From Streptomyces kaniharaensis (lineage in GTDB: Bacteria > Actinomycetota > Actinomycetes > Streptomycetales > Streptomycetaceae), in contig NZ_WBOF01000001.1 of the NCBI RefSeq assembly GCF_009569385.1, positions 5,713,501 through 5,777,500 on the forward strand: a stretch of DNA of 64,000 nt, read 5' to 3'. This document shows, piece by piece, positions 33,697 to 42,193 of the stretch (its first letter is position 1; the number at the start of each line of letters is the position of its first letter). The notes below the pieces were generated by a model. It searched no databases and was not told the DNA's origin. It was given only the letters and a program-made list of their open reading frames with translations. The translations under genes were made by a program, and so were the position numbers.

Positions 33697-34749
33697 GTGT
33701 CCGCGGACTGGGTGCTCCACGTCGACCTCGACCAGTTCATCGCCGCGGTCGAGGTCGCCCGTCGGCCGGAGCTGCACGGGAGGCCGGTCGTGGTCGGCGG
33801 CACCGGGGACCCGACCGCGCGCGGGGTGGTGTCCACCGCCTCGTACGAGGCGCGCGCGTACGGGGTCCACTCCGGCATGCCGCTGCGGGTGGCGGCCAGG
33901 CGCTGCCCGCAGGCGGTGTTCCTGCCCGTGGACGCGCCGGCCTACCGGGAGGCGTCCGAGCGGTTCATGGACACGCTGCGCCGGTTCCCCGTGGTGGTGG
34001 AGGTGCTCGGCTGGGACGAGGCCTTCGTCGGGGCGCGCACCGACGACCCCGAGGCGCTGGCCGCCGGGATCCGGGAGGCCGTACGGGAGGCGACCGGCCT
34101 GTGGTGCTCGGTGGGCATCGGGGACAACCGGCTGCGCGCCAAGCTGGCCACCGGCTTCGCCAAGCCGACCGCCCCCGGCGGACCGCCCGCCGGGCACACC
34201 TTCCGGCTCACCCGCGAGAACTGGGCGTCCGTCATGGCCGGGCGCCCGACGGACGCGCTCTGGGGGATCGGCGCCAGGACCGCCCGGAAGCTGGCCGAGG
34301 CCGGCATCGGGACGGTCGCCGAGCTGGCCGCCGCCGACCCGGACGCGCTGGCCGCCCGGTTCGGCCCGGTCATGGGGCCCTGGTACCGGCTGCTCGCGCA
34401 CGGCGTCGGCGACGCCGAGGTGACCGCGGCCCCGCACGTCGCGCGCTCGCACAGCCGGGAGACCACCTTCCAGCACGACCTGGTGGATCGCGCCGATATC
34501 GGCCGGCACGTCGCCGAACTGGCCCGGCGGGTCGCCCGGGACGTGGCGGACGAAGGCCGCCCGGCCACCCGCGTCACCGTGAAGGTCCGCTTCGCGCCGT
34601 TCCTCACCCGCACGCACGGCATCACCCTGCCGGCGCCGACCAGCGACCCCGACGAGATCACCCGCGCCGCGCTGACGGTGCTGGAGCGCTTCGACCGGGA
34701 CCGTCCGGTCCGGCTGCTCGGCGTACGCGCCGAGTTCGGCGACGAATAG
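33697..34749 (+). CDS. Y-family DNA polymerase (DNA polymerase IV-like)
   Basis: This 350-residue protein has the Y-family motifs HVDLDQFIAAVE (first catalytic Asp), STASYEARAYGVHSGMP and LGWDEAF (second acidic pair, usually SxDE). The helix-hairpin-helix segment ALWGIGARTARKLAEAGI and a little-finger domain follow. It performs error-prone synthesis past lesions. It is shorter than E. coli DinB and lacks a clear beta-clamp binding tail (the end is GVRAEFGDE). The GTG start at 33697 follows the NUDIX-like stop by 16 bases. Confidence 0.88.
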   Translation: MSADWVLHVDLDQFIAAVEVARRPELHGRPVVVGGTGDPTARGVVSTASYEARAYGVHSGMPLRVAARRCPQAVFLPVDAPAYREASERFMDTLRRFPVVVEVLGWDEAFVGARTDDPEALAAGIREAVREATGLWCSVGIGDNRLRAKLATGFAKPTAPGGPPAGHTFRLTRENWASVMAGRPTDALWGIGARTARKLAEAGIGTVAELAAADPDALAARFGPVMGPWYRLLAHGVGDAEVTAAPHVARSHSRETTFQHDLVDRADIGRHVAELARRVARDVADEGRPATRVTVKVRFAPFLTRTHGITLPAPTSDPDEITRAALTVLERFDRDRPVRLLGVRAEFGDE

Positions 34750-34790
34750 ACGGACAGGGCCTTCGGAACACTGACGGTGAGCGTGAAACG

Positions 34791-34829
34791 GCCGTCCGCC
34801 GAGCAGCGGCGGGCTGCTCGGCGGACGGC
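34791..34829. terminator. Convergent terminator after the polymerase gene
   Basis: A perfect 17-bp GC-rich stem (34791-34807 with 34813-34829) and 5-base loop lies between two convergent genes. Confidence 0.75.
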
Positions 34830-34860
34830 TCGGTCACGTGCCCCCGATCGGGCGGGCGGA

Positions 34861-35485
34861 TCAGTCGTCGAGGACCATGGCCTCGGCGCAGGCGGCGATG
34901 GTGAGGAGCAGCGCGTCGTCCTGGCCGGGGATGATCTTGACCGAGTAGTGCTCGCTCAGCAGCGACCACTCGCGGGAGATGTGCGCGATCTCCTGCTCGC
35001 CGTAGGTGATGGCGTACTGGTGATCGGTGATGTTGCCGGTGACGTGGATCTCCGCGCCGTTCTCGAAGGTCACGGTGAACTTGTAGACCAGCGGCGAGAA
35101 GAGCGACTTCTTCACGGTGGCGATGGTCTGCTCGCCGCGCTTGATGTAGCGGATGTCGCGGAGCGTCATGATCTTCTCGGAGATCCGGTACAGCTCGTTG
35201 CCCTCGACGTCCTGGAGGGCGATCGCGCCGCTGAAGCTGAACATCTTCTCGTCGACCTGGAAGACCTGCTCGCCGTTGCGCTTGATCCAGAAGTCGTGGG
35301 TGGGGGAGAAGAACTTCTCGTCGATGTCGTAGACGACGCCCTCCTGGACCGGCTGGTGGCCGTTCATCAGCTTCTGGCCCAGGTCCATCAGGAAGTTGTC
35401 GTGCTGCTCGCCGCGGCCCTGCTGCGGCGCGTCGCCGAACAGCTCCTGTGGCGATGCCGAGCAGGCCGCTGAACTCGTTGCTCAT
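34861..35485 (-). CDS. LURP-one-related protein, apparent frameshift near the N-terminus
   Basis: From ATG 35388 a 175-residue protein of the LURP-one-related/Tubby-like fold reads cleanly: DIDEKFFSPTHDFWIKRNGEQVFQVDEKMFSF and REWSLLSEHYSVKI. The family is of unknown function and possibly binds membrane phospholipids. A better start seems to lie upstream: from ATG 35485 the frame reads MSNEFSGLLGIA with normal codon use, then loses GC bias near 35448-35452. From that point the downstream frame (SPQELFGDAPQQ) takes on normal codon use and leads into the LURP part. A single-base difference would join them. It could be a base-call error or a true break. Confidence 0.75.
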
Positions 35486-35656
35486 GTTCTTCTCGTCCCC
35501 TGTGAGGTGGTTGGCGGGGATGATCTTAGGGACGGCGTCCGGGCGGCCGACAGGCCCTTCCGCGCTCTGTTGCACAATCTGCACAGAGCGCGGAGAGGCC
35601 GGTCACGGGAGGAGTTGTCGCAGGTCAGCCAAGGTGCCTTCCGTCGGACAGGCGGA

Positions 35657-35688
35657 CCCCGCCGGGCCCTGGTGAGGGTCCGGCGGGG
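35657..35688. terminator. Hairpin after the phosphoesterase gene
   Basis: A GC-rich stem of at least nine pairs (35657-35665 with 35680-35688) lies just past the stop of the leftward phosphoesterase gene. Confidence 0.5.
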
Positions 35689-35715
35689 CCGGGAGGTCGG
35701 CGGCCTGTCCGGGGG

Positions 35716-37539
35716 TCAGGCGCGGCGGCCGCGCCGGCGGCGGGCGGCGTACAGTGCGCCGCCGCCGATCGCCAGGAGCGCCGCGGCGGTGGCTGCGATC
35801 GGCAGGGTGTTGGAGCCGGTGGCGGCCAGGTCCTCACCGGCCGCGGTGCTCTGGGCGGACGTGCTCGGGGCGGCGGCGGCCCCGGTGGCGGGGGAACCGG
35901 TGGCGGGGGCGCCGGGGGTGGAGGCGGAGCTGCCGGTCGGCTGCGCTGTCGGCGAGGAGCCGGCGGGCTGGCCGGTGGCAGGGTCGAGGACGAGGGTGGC
36001 GGCCTGCGCGTTCTTGAAGTCGAACATGCCCTCGATCGAGCCGGCGTGCTCGTCGAAGGAGGCGTCGCCGATCCGGCCGGTCTTCCAGTTGTCCTCGACG
36101 AACCGCAGGATCGAGGTCTGGTCGGTCAGCGCGTGGTCCACGAAGTTGGCCCTGGCGTACGGCGACAGCACCAGCAGCGGCAGTCGCGGACCGTAGCCGC
36201 AGCGGTCGGCGTAGCCGCCCCAGCCGGCGTCCTTGCCGCACTGGCCGGCGCCGCCCAGGCCGTCGTTGGCGGCGTCCCGCGAGCCGTTGACGGGCTCGAC
36301 GAACTTGTGGTCGTACCAGCCGTCGGAGTCGTCGTAGGCGATGACGACCGCGGTGGAGGCCCAGTCCTTGGACTGCTGCAGCTTGTTCAGGGTGTCGACG
36401 ACGAAGTGCTGCTCGTCCAGCGGGTCGGAGTAACCGGCGTGGCCGTCCTGGTAGTTGGCGGCCTTGAGGTAGCTGACCGCCGGGAGGGTGCCGTTCTTGA
36501 GGGAGGCGTCGAAGTCGGTCAGGTCGTACTGGTGGTTGGCCGGGCCGTCGTGCCCGATCTCGTCCACGGTCTTCGGCGCCACGTGCTTGGCGTTGGAGGT
36601 GGACTGGTAGTACTGGAACGGCTCGTGGTGCGGGTTGTAGTCGGTGCGCGAGGCGCCGGCGATGTTGGCGTGGGCCGTGCCGCAGACCGCCTTCCCGGCG
36701 GCGTCGGTGCCGGTCGGCCGGAAGCCGCCCTGGAACCAGCCCCAGCTGACCTTCTTCTCGGTCAGCAGGTCGCCGATGTTCCTGCCGGTCATCACCAGGT
36801 GGTTCTGGTTGTTGGCGCAGTCGTCGAAGCCCGGGTCCGGGTCCTCGATGACGGTGCCGATGCCGCCCGCGTCGGCGGAGGCGACCACCTTGGGGTCGGT
36901 GACCTTCTTGCCGGTCGGGTCGACCGCGTAGCCGCCGTGGGTCTGACCGGAGACCAGGTTGAGCGCGCCCGGGGTGGACGGGCCGTACGTGGTGCCGAAG
37001 GAGTTGTCGCTCATCGCGAACCGCTGCGCGTAGTTCCACAGCGCCGTCACGGTGTTGCCGTCGTAGTAGTCCATCACGAGGCCGGGCGACGAGTACATCG
37101 GCGCCTTGCAGGTGTCGACGTCGGTGTGCTCGACGAACTTGTCCATCTTCCCGCCGTCGAAGGCGAGCTGTTCGTCCTTGTACTCGTGGTCCTGGTCGCA
37201 GGTGACGGCCTGCGCCGGGCCGAGGCGCTTCGGGTTGGCCTTGTTCGGGTTGTGCTGGAGCAGCTCGTCGGTGAGGCCGTCCACCTTCGGCGTGCCCGGC
37301 TTGGCGGTGAACTTCACCTTGTCGTCGGCGGTGTTGGCCGCGTTCGGGTAGGTGCCGAAGTAGTGGTCGAAGGAGACGTTCTCCTGGAATATCACCACCA
37401 GGTGCTTGATCGGGGTGGCGGTCTGCGGGCCGTCGGCCGCGGCGGCGGCCGGCGCACCGCCGAAGGCGGCCAGCGAGGCCGCGCCGACGACGCCGGCGCC
37501 GTACCGGATCCACCGCTTGCGGGTGGGGATTGCGTGCAT
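35716..37539 (-). CDS. Sortase-anchored phosphoesterase (phospholipase C / acid phosphatase family)
   Basis: This 607-residue protein starts with a Tat-like or Sec signal (RKRWIRYGAGVVGAASLAAFGG). The phosphoesterase domain covers about 45-520: HLVVIFQENVSFDHYFGTYP, the DNSFGTTYGPSTPGALNL block, IAYDDSDGWYDH and SPYARANFVDH, as in the phospholipase C/AcpA-type superfamily. It then has a Ser/Thr/Pro-rich stretch, LAATGSN (a class E sortase signal), a membrane helix and RRRRGRRA. It is thus cell-wall linked and probably releases phosphate from phosphoesters. A PHO-box-like repeat lies upstream. The start ATG 37539 has GAGG eight bases before it. Confidence 0.9.
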   Translation of the reverse strand: MHAIPTRKRWIRYGAGVVGAASLAAFGGAPAAAAADGPQTATPIKHLVVIFQENVSFDHYFGTYPNAANTADDKVKFTAKPGTPKVDGLTDELLQHNPNKANPKRLGPAQAVTCDQDHEYKDEQLAFDGGKMDKFVEHTDVDTCKAPMYSSPGLVMDYYDGNTVTALWNYAQRFAMSDNSFGTTYGPSTPGALNLVSGQTHGGYAVDPTGKKVTDPKVVASADAGGIGTVIEDPDPGFDDCANNQNHLVMTGRNIGDLLTEKKVSWGWFQGGFRPTGTDAAGKAVCGTAHANIAGASRTDYNPHHEPFQYYQSTSNAKHVAPKTVDEIGHDGPANHQYDLTDFDASLKNGTLPAVSYLKAANYQDGHAGYSDPLDEQHFVVDTLNKLQQSKDWASTAVVIAYDDSDGWYDHKFVEPVNGSRDAANDGLGGAGQCGKDAGWGGYADRCGYGPRLPLLVLSPYARANFVDHALTDQTSILRFVEDNWKTGRIGDASFDEHAGSIEGMFDFKNAQAATLVLDPATGQPAGSSPTAQPTGSSASTPGAPATGSPATGAAAAPSTSAQSTAAGEDLAATGSNTLPIAATAAALLAIGGGALYAARRRRGRRA

Positions 37540-37628
37540 GCTGGGTACCTCGAACGTGATCGTCGGTGGTCGGGGTCGAGCGGGCGGGAGCACGGAGCTC
37601 TCCAGCCCGCCAGAACGTAGGGAGGACA

Positions 37629-37669
37629 GGTGAACGGGGTTTCCGGCCGCACATGAACCTCCGATGAAC
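37629..37669 (-). promoter_or_regulatory. PHO-box-like direct repeats (PhoP binding, candidate)
   Basis: On the minus strand GTTCATC (37663-37669) and GTTCATG (37652-37658) are 11 bases apart, and GTTCACC (37629-37635) follows 23 bases further. Eleven-base direct repeats of GTTCACC-like units are the streptomycete PhoP site. They stand 90-130 bases before the phosphoesterase start, matching control by phosphate starvation. Confidence 0.7.
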
Positions 37670-37890
37670 CGGAGCAGTCAGGCAGCCCGGGACCATTTCA
37701 CCCGACACTTGGCGACAGCGCGTGACCGGGGTGGTGACAGCTGGTCGCGGTACTCGGCTTGCGATCACTCGCCCGGAACATGACGCTCGAAATATCGGAA
37801 CATCAGGCACCAGTTGGGGGTTGGACGCCTGAGCGGAGCATCTGCGCTCGCGAAGCACCGGCGCCAAGGCCCCGGGAGAAGTGATCTCAC

Positions 37891-38232
37891 ATGCAGTTTC
37901 TCGTCGAACTCCGCTACACCGAGCCCGGACCGCTGCTGTCGGCCGAGCAGGCCGTCGGCCTCATCCGGGAGCGGGTCGTCCCGAGTCTTGAGGTCCTGGC
38001 CGAGTGGCAGGAGAAGAACGACACGATCAAGGCGGGCGGGGTCTTCGCCGGAGTGAGGGCCGCCGCGTTCGTCCTGGAATCCGACAGCGGTGAGGAGATC
38101 GGCCGGACACTGAGCAGCCTGCCGTTCTGGCACGACGTCAAGTGGGAAGTGACACCGCTTCAGACCTTCCGGTCGGCTGCCGAGCGCGAGGCCGGGGTGG
38201 CCGAGCAGGTCGCGGCGGCGAGCGGACTCTAG
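37891..38232 (+). CDS. Muconolactone isomerase-like small protein
   Basis: This 113-residue protein begins MQFLVELRYTEPG and contains EWQEKNDTIKAGGVFAGVRAAAFVLESDS and SSLPFWHDVKWEVTPL. This is the ferredoxin-like fold of the muconolactone delta-isomerase family and its unassigned relatives. No neighbours of the catechol pathway are present, so a real isomerase role is unlikely. Function unknown. Confidence 0.7.
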   Translation: MQFLVELRYTEPGPLLSAEQAVGLIRERVVPSLEVLAEWQEKNDTIKAGGVFAGVRAAAFVLESDSGEEIGRTLSSLPFWHDVKWEVTPLQTFRSAAEREAGVAEQVAAASGL

Positions 38233-38353
38233 GCGAGATCCTGGGCGTCGAGGCGGCGCGCCGCCCGCCCGGCCGGCAATCCTCCGTCGGTCGGGGGGCG
38301 GCCGTAGTGCCCATGGGCCTGCGGGTCGTCCATGACGTCCTCGTGAGCATGCC

Positions 38354-38812
38354 GTGGCTGAGTACCAGGCGCCGATGGTGTGGGCGTTCGTCGTCCGGGC
38401 GGCGGCGGCCGGGCCGCCGTTCGCGGAGGCCGTCGTGGAGGTCGGCGAGCGACTGTACGGCGACCTGGTCGCGGATGCGCTGGACAGCGGGTTCGCGCTC
38501 GCGGTGGGGGAGCCGCCGCTGGTGACCGGGACGGTCGAGCTCGGCGCGGGACGTTTCGAGCGCATGGTCCTGGTGGGCGGACGGCAGGTCTGGGAGCCCG
38601 GCCTGGCCGTCGAGGTGTCACCGGCCTGGCGGGCCGCGGCCGAGGTGCGGGGCGGCGTCGTGGTGGTCATCGTCCCGCCCGGCACCTGGCCGCTCGGGCT
38701 GATGGACCTGGACTCGGCGGAACGCGAGCGCGCCTTCGGCGAGGCCCTGGAGGAGGCGCGGACGGCGGGCCAGGTGCTCCACGGGATGGTGGCTCTGGAG
38801 ATCACCGTCTGA
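38354..38812 (+). CDS. Hypothetical protein, streptomycete-type
   Basis: This 152-residue frame begins at a GTG (38354) and encodes a soluble alpha/beta protein without signal peptide (MVWAFVVRAAAAG near the start, GLMDLDSAERERAFGEALEEARTAG near the end). I recognise no function. A strong convergent terminator follows. The start is uncertain; ATG 38381 is an alternative. Confidence 0.6.
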   Translation: MAEYQAPMVWAFVVRAAAAGPPFAEAVVEVGERLYGDLVADALDSGFALAVGEPPLVTGTVELGAGRFERMVLVGGRQVWEPGLAVEVSPAWRAAAEVRGGVVVVIVPPGTWPLGLMDLDSAERERAFGEALEEARTAGQVLHGMVALEITV

Positions 38813-38816
38813 TCTG

Positions 38817-38848
38817 GCGGGCCCTTCGGAGCGCTCCGAAGGGCCCGC
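38817..38848. terminator. Convergent terminator (32-bp perfect palindrome)
   Basis: A perfect 32-bp palindrome (two 16-bp arms, no spacer) lies between the hypothetical gene and the leftward TetR gene. Confidence 0.75.
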
Positions 38849-38857
38849 GCGGCCGCG

Positions 38858-39508
38858 TCAGGTGAGCAGCGTCGCCTCGATACCGGCCACCACCGCTGCC
38901 AGGCCCTGCTCGAAGCCCTCGTCGAAGTCCTGGAACATCACCCGGCCGGCCTCCGCGGCGAGCGGGTGGGCGGCGAGGCGTTCGGCGCGGGCCTCCAGGT
39001 CGTAGCCCTCGTCGCCGTCGAAGGGGTTGGGACCCATGGCCTGTTCCTCGATGACGTAGCCGATGGTGTAGCTATACGCCGTGTACCAGGCCCGGGCAGC
39101 CGCGGCCGTGGTGAAGCCGGCCTCCGTCAGCAGCCGCAGTGCGGCCTCCAGGCCTGCGGCGTAGGACGTGTCCGTGAACCGGGCGCCGCTGTAGACCTTG
39201 GCCCCGTCGCGGTGGCGCAGCAGCTGGGCGCGGAGCCCGCACATCGTCGCGCGGAACACCTCCCGCCAGTCCCCGCCCGGCGGGAGCTGCGCCGACTCGG
39301 CCGTCATGCGCCGCATCATCTCCGTCGCCATCTCGTCGAGCAGCGCCTGCTTGTCCTTGAAGTGCCAGTACAGCGCGGGTGCCTTGACGTCCAGTTCGGC
39401 GGCGATCGCGCGGAGCGTGAGGCCGTCCAGGCCCACCTCGTTGAGGAGCCTCAGCGCGGTGTCGGCCACCAGCTTCCGGTCGAGTTTCGGGGTTCTCTGC
39501 GGGGTCAC
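38858..39508 (-). CDS. TetR-family regulator (TetR class C-terminal domain)
   Basis: This 216-residue protein has a helix-turn-helix domain at about residues 26-54 (LTLRAIAAELDVKAPALYWHFKDKQALLDEM) and the TetR_C_1-type C-terminal domain of tetracycline-repressor relatives. It is divergent from an FAD hydroxylase gene with two palindromic sites between them, a TetR/TetX-like arrangement in which the repressor controls a flavin monooxygenase. The inducing ligand is unknown. The start is the GTG at 39508. Confidence 0.9.
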   Translation of the reverse strand: MTPQRTPKLDRKLVADTALRLLNEVGLDGLTLRAIAAELDVKAPALYWHFKDKQALLDEMATEMMRRMTAESAQLPPGGDWREVFRATMCGLRAQLLRHRDGAKVYSGARFTDTSYAAGLEAALRLLTEAGFTTAAAARAWYTAYSYTIGYVIEEQAMGPNPFDGDEGYDLEARAERLAAHPLAAEAGRVMFQDFDEGFEQGLAAVVAGIEATLLT

Positions 39509-39517
39509 GGTTGACAG

Positions 39518-39570
39518 TTTAACTCTGTTAAGTGCACGCTTCCGTCAACCGCTTACTTAACAACGTTAAG
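39518..39570. promoter_or_regulatory. Two TTAAC-N3-GTTAA operators between TetR and FAD hydroxylase
   Basis: The sites TTTAACTCTGTTAAG (39518-39532) and CTTAACAACGTTAAG (39556-39570) share TTAAC-N3-GTTAA, spaced 38 bases apart in the 73-base divergent promoter region. A TTGACA (39511-39516) and a minus-strand TTGACG (near 39543) overlap them. They are likely operators of the neighbouring TetR. Confidence 0.75.
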
Positions 39571-39581
39571 GAGAATGCCTC

Positions 39582-41030
39582 GTGGTTTTCCGGGAGACAG
39601 GCAGGCACACGGACGTCCTGATCGTCGGCGCCGGGCCCACCGGCCTCGCGCTCGCGCTGGACCTCGCCCGGCACGGCGTCGTCGCGCTGCTCGTCGAGCG
39701 CGGGGCGGAGCTCTTCCCCGGCTCGCGCGGCAAGGGGCTTCAGCCGCGCACGCTGGAGGTCCTGGACGACCTCGGCGTGCTGGACCAGGTCCGAGCGGTG
39801 GCCGGCCGCTATCCGGCGAACCTGCGCTGGAAGGACGGCGAGCCGCAGGGCCGGAGCAGCCTGTACGACCCGACCGAGCCGTCCGAGGCCGAGCCGTACA
39901 CGGAGACGCTGATGCTGCCCCAGTGGCGCACGCAGCAGGTGCTGTACGGGCGGCTGCGCGAGCTGGGCGGCGAGGTCGCCTTCGGGCGCGAGCTGGTGGG
40001 CCTGGACCAGGACGAGGACGGCGTGACCGCCGAGTTCGCGGCCGGCGGCCCGGTCCGGGCGCGGTACGCGGTCGCCGCCGACGGTGGGCGCTCGACCGTC
40101 CGCCGGCTGCTCGGCATCAGGATGACGGGGGAGACCGTGGACCCGGACCCGATGCTGGTCGCGGACGTCCGGATCACCGGGCTGGACCGCGACCACTGGC
40201 ACTTCTTCCCGGCCGCCGGTGCGCCCGGCGACGGGCTGGGCGCGGGGCTGGTGGCCATCTGCCCGCTCCCCGGCACGGACGAGTTCCAGCTCGTCGCGCA
40301 GTTCGCGCAAGGGGCGGCCGTCGACCTCACCCTCGACGGGATCCGCGCCACGGTCGCCGACCGCACGCACCTGACCCGGGAGCAGGTGTCGGCGGTGCGG
40401 TGGGCGTCCGAGTTCCAGCCGCGGGCGGCGCTGGCGGACCGGTTCCGCGCCGGCCGGGTGTTCCTCGCGGGCGACGCCGCGCACGTGCACTCACCGGCGG
40501 GCGCGCAGGGCCTGAACACCAGCATCCAGGACGCGTACAACCTGGGCTGGAAGCTGGCCGCGGTGCTGTCGGGCCGGGCCCCGGCGACGTTGCTCGACAC
40601 CTACGAGGAGGAGCGCCGGGCCAACGCGGCGGCGATGCTGGACCTGTCGACGCGCGTGCACCGGGGCGAGGTCCGCCGGGGGCGGGCGACCCAGCAACTC
40701 GGCCTCGGCTACCGGGAGTCGTCGCTCACGGCGGAGACGCGGGCCGCCCTGCCGGAGGATGCCCTGCGTGCGGGCGACCGCGCGCCGGACGGCCGCCGGG
40801 GCGGCATCCGCCTGTTCGACGCGTTCCGCGGGCCGCACTGGACGCTGCTGGCCGTGGGCACGGAGACGGACCTGCCGGACCTCGGCATCCCGGTCGTCCG
40901 CATCCCGCCCTACGGGGCCTATGGCACCGGCGTCTTCCTCATCCGCCCGGACGGATACGTGGGCTGGGCGGGCGCGACGGCCGAGGGGCTGGCGGAGTAC
41001 GCGACCCGCCACGGAGCCCTGGGCTCCTGA
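39582..41030 (+). CDS. FAD-dependent aromatic hydroxylase (group A, PgaE/TetX-like)
   Basis: This 482-residue protein has DVLIVGAGPTGLALALDLAR (GxGxxG), AVAADGGRSTVR (DG motif) and RVFLAGDAAHVHSPAGAQGLNTSIQDAYNLGWKL (GD motif). The C-terminal thioredoxin-like domain of this class follows. The layout resembles polyketide hydroxylases and pentachlorophenol hydroxylase types. It sits opposite a TetR gene, so a role in inactivating a toxic aromatic or antibiotic is possible. An AAGGAGA site precedes the GTG start. Confidence 0.9.
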   Translation: MVFRETGRHTDVLIVGAGPTGLALALDLARHGVVALLVERGAELFPGSRGKGLQPRTLEVLDDLGVLDQVRAVAGRYPANLRWKDGEPQGRSSLYDPTEPSEAEPYTETLMLPQWRTQQVLYGRLRELGGEVAFGRELVGLDQDEDGVTAEFAAGGPVRARYAVAADGGRSTVRRLLGIRMTGETVDPDPMLVADVRITGLDRDHWHFFPAAGAPGDGLGAGLVAICPLPGTDEFQLVAQFAQGAAVDLTLDGIRATVADRTHLTREQVSAVRWASEFQPRAALADRFRAGRVFLAGDAAHVHSPAGAQGLNTSIQDAYNLGWKLAAVLSGRAPATLLDTYEEERRANAAAMLDLSTRVHRGEVRRGRATQQLGLGYRESSLTAETRAALPEDALRAGDRAPDGRRGGIRLFDAFRGPHWTLLAVGTETDLPDLGIPVVRIPPYGAYGTGVFLIRPDGYVGWAGATAEGLAEYATRHGALGS

Positions 41031-41053
41031 CCTTAGGGTCAGCGCGCGGGGGA

Positions 41054-42001
41054 TCAGCGGGAGAGTCGTGGGCCGTCGTGGTCCGGCGGGACTGCCGGGC
41101 CATGGCTCTCCGTCGCCGTCCGGCCGGCGGCATCTGCCGCTGCCCGGACGAACTCGCGCACCCGCTCGGTGGTGTTGCCGTCCCGCCAGACCGGCCCGCG
41201 TTCGATCGGCGGTGCGTCGTGGATCGGCACGTAGGAGATGTCCGGCCGGGGGTAGTACCGGCGGGCGTGCTCTCCGACCGGCAGGACGCCCCTGCCCAGG
41301 GCGACGAGGCTGAGCATCTCCGAGAACGTCCCGCCGGCCGGTCCCTTGGGAACGGGCCGGCCGGACGGGGTCCGGTCGGGTGTGCGGTCCCGTTTGAACC
41401 CCGCGGACGTCACGGCCGGGTACTGCACCACCGGATGGTCGGCCAGCACCTCGATCGACACCGAGCTCTCCGCGGCCAGCGGATGCCCGGCGGCCACGGC
41501 GAGGACCCGCTGCTCGGTCAACAGGACCGGCCCGCGGGCCATTCCGTCGAACGGGAACGAGGCGATGAGGACGTCGATCGGGCCGTCCTCCAGGCAGGCC
41601 CGGGAGTTGAGCAGATTGGCCTCACGGACGTCGACGCGGCAGTCGGGGTGCCGCTCGGAGTAGAGCGCGACCGCGTTGAGCAGGATCGGAGCCGTCCCCT
41701 CGCCGAGAAACGCCACCCGGAGCTCCCCGGTGACACCGCGCGCGGCGTCGACGGCCCGGCGCAGGGCCTCCTCCATGCCCGCCACCACGGGAGCCAGGTC
41801 GTCGGCCAGCTGCCGTCCGACCGGGGTGAGCCGGACCGATCGGCTGGTCCGTTCGAACAGCGGGCCGCCGATCCGGCGTTCCAGCTTCCTGATCAGCTGG
41901 CTGACGCGCCCGGTCGTGAGGTGCAGGCGCTCGGCGGTGCGGCCGAAGTGCAGCTCCTCCGCGAGCGCGAGGAACACCTCGGTCTCCAGGCGTTCCAGCA
42001 T
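41054..42001 (-). CDS. LysR-family transcriptional regulator 1
   Basis: This 315-residue protein has the LysR helix-turn-helix (FLALAEELHFGRTAERLHLTTGRVSQLIRKLERRIGGPLFER, about 10-51) and an effector-binding domain. It is divergent from the VOC-family gene at 42194. A 10-bp-arm palindrome between them is a plausible binding site. GGGAG lies just before the start ATG at 42001. Confidence 0.9.
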   Translation of the reverse strand: MLERLETEVFLALAEELHFGRTAERLHLTTGRVSQLIRKLERRIGGPLFERTSRSVRLTPVGRQLADDLAPVVAGMEEALRRAVDAARGVTGELRVAFLGEGTAPILLNAVALYSERHPDCRVDVREANLLNSRACLEDGPIDVLIASFPFDGMARGPVLLTEQRVLAVAAGHPLAAESSVSIEVLADHPVVQYPAVTSAGFKRDRTPDRTPSGRPVPKGPAGGTFSEMLSLVALGRGVLPVGEHARRYYPRPDISYVPIHDAPPIERGPVWRDGNTTERVREFVRAAADAAGRTATESHGPAVPPDHDGPRLSR

Positions 42002-42029
42002 GATCGCTCCCGTCGTGCGCCATCGTTTC

Positions 42030-42056
42030 CGATCGTTGAATCCAGCTCAACGATCG
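42030..42056. promoter_or_regulatory. LysR-type operator (candidate)
   Basis: A 10-bp perfect inverted repeat, CGATCGTTGA (42030-42039) and TCAACGATCG (42047-42056), with a 7-base spacer. It lies 29 bases before the LysR start and about 140 before the VOC gene. Confidence 0.65.
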
Positions 42057-42193
42057 TATGTGGATCTTGCCTTGATGGTGCGATCTGACTGGCGGATCGT
42101 GGAACCCGAAGCCCGCCACCACCGACGGATCGCGGCGGGCCCGTCCACCGCCCGGCTCCTCCGGGCGGTCGCACCGGAGAGGAACCGACCGTC

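Noticed and set aside
37891..38232. Catechol-degradation function from the muconolactone isomerase-like fold
   Set aside because: There are no other pathway genes nearby and the fold is shared with many unrelated small proteins.
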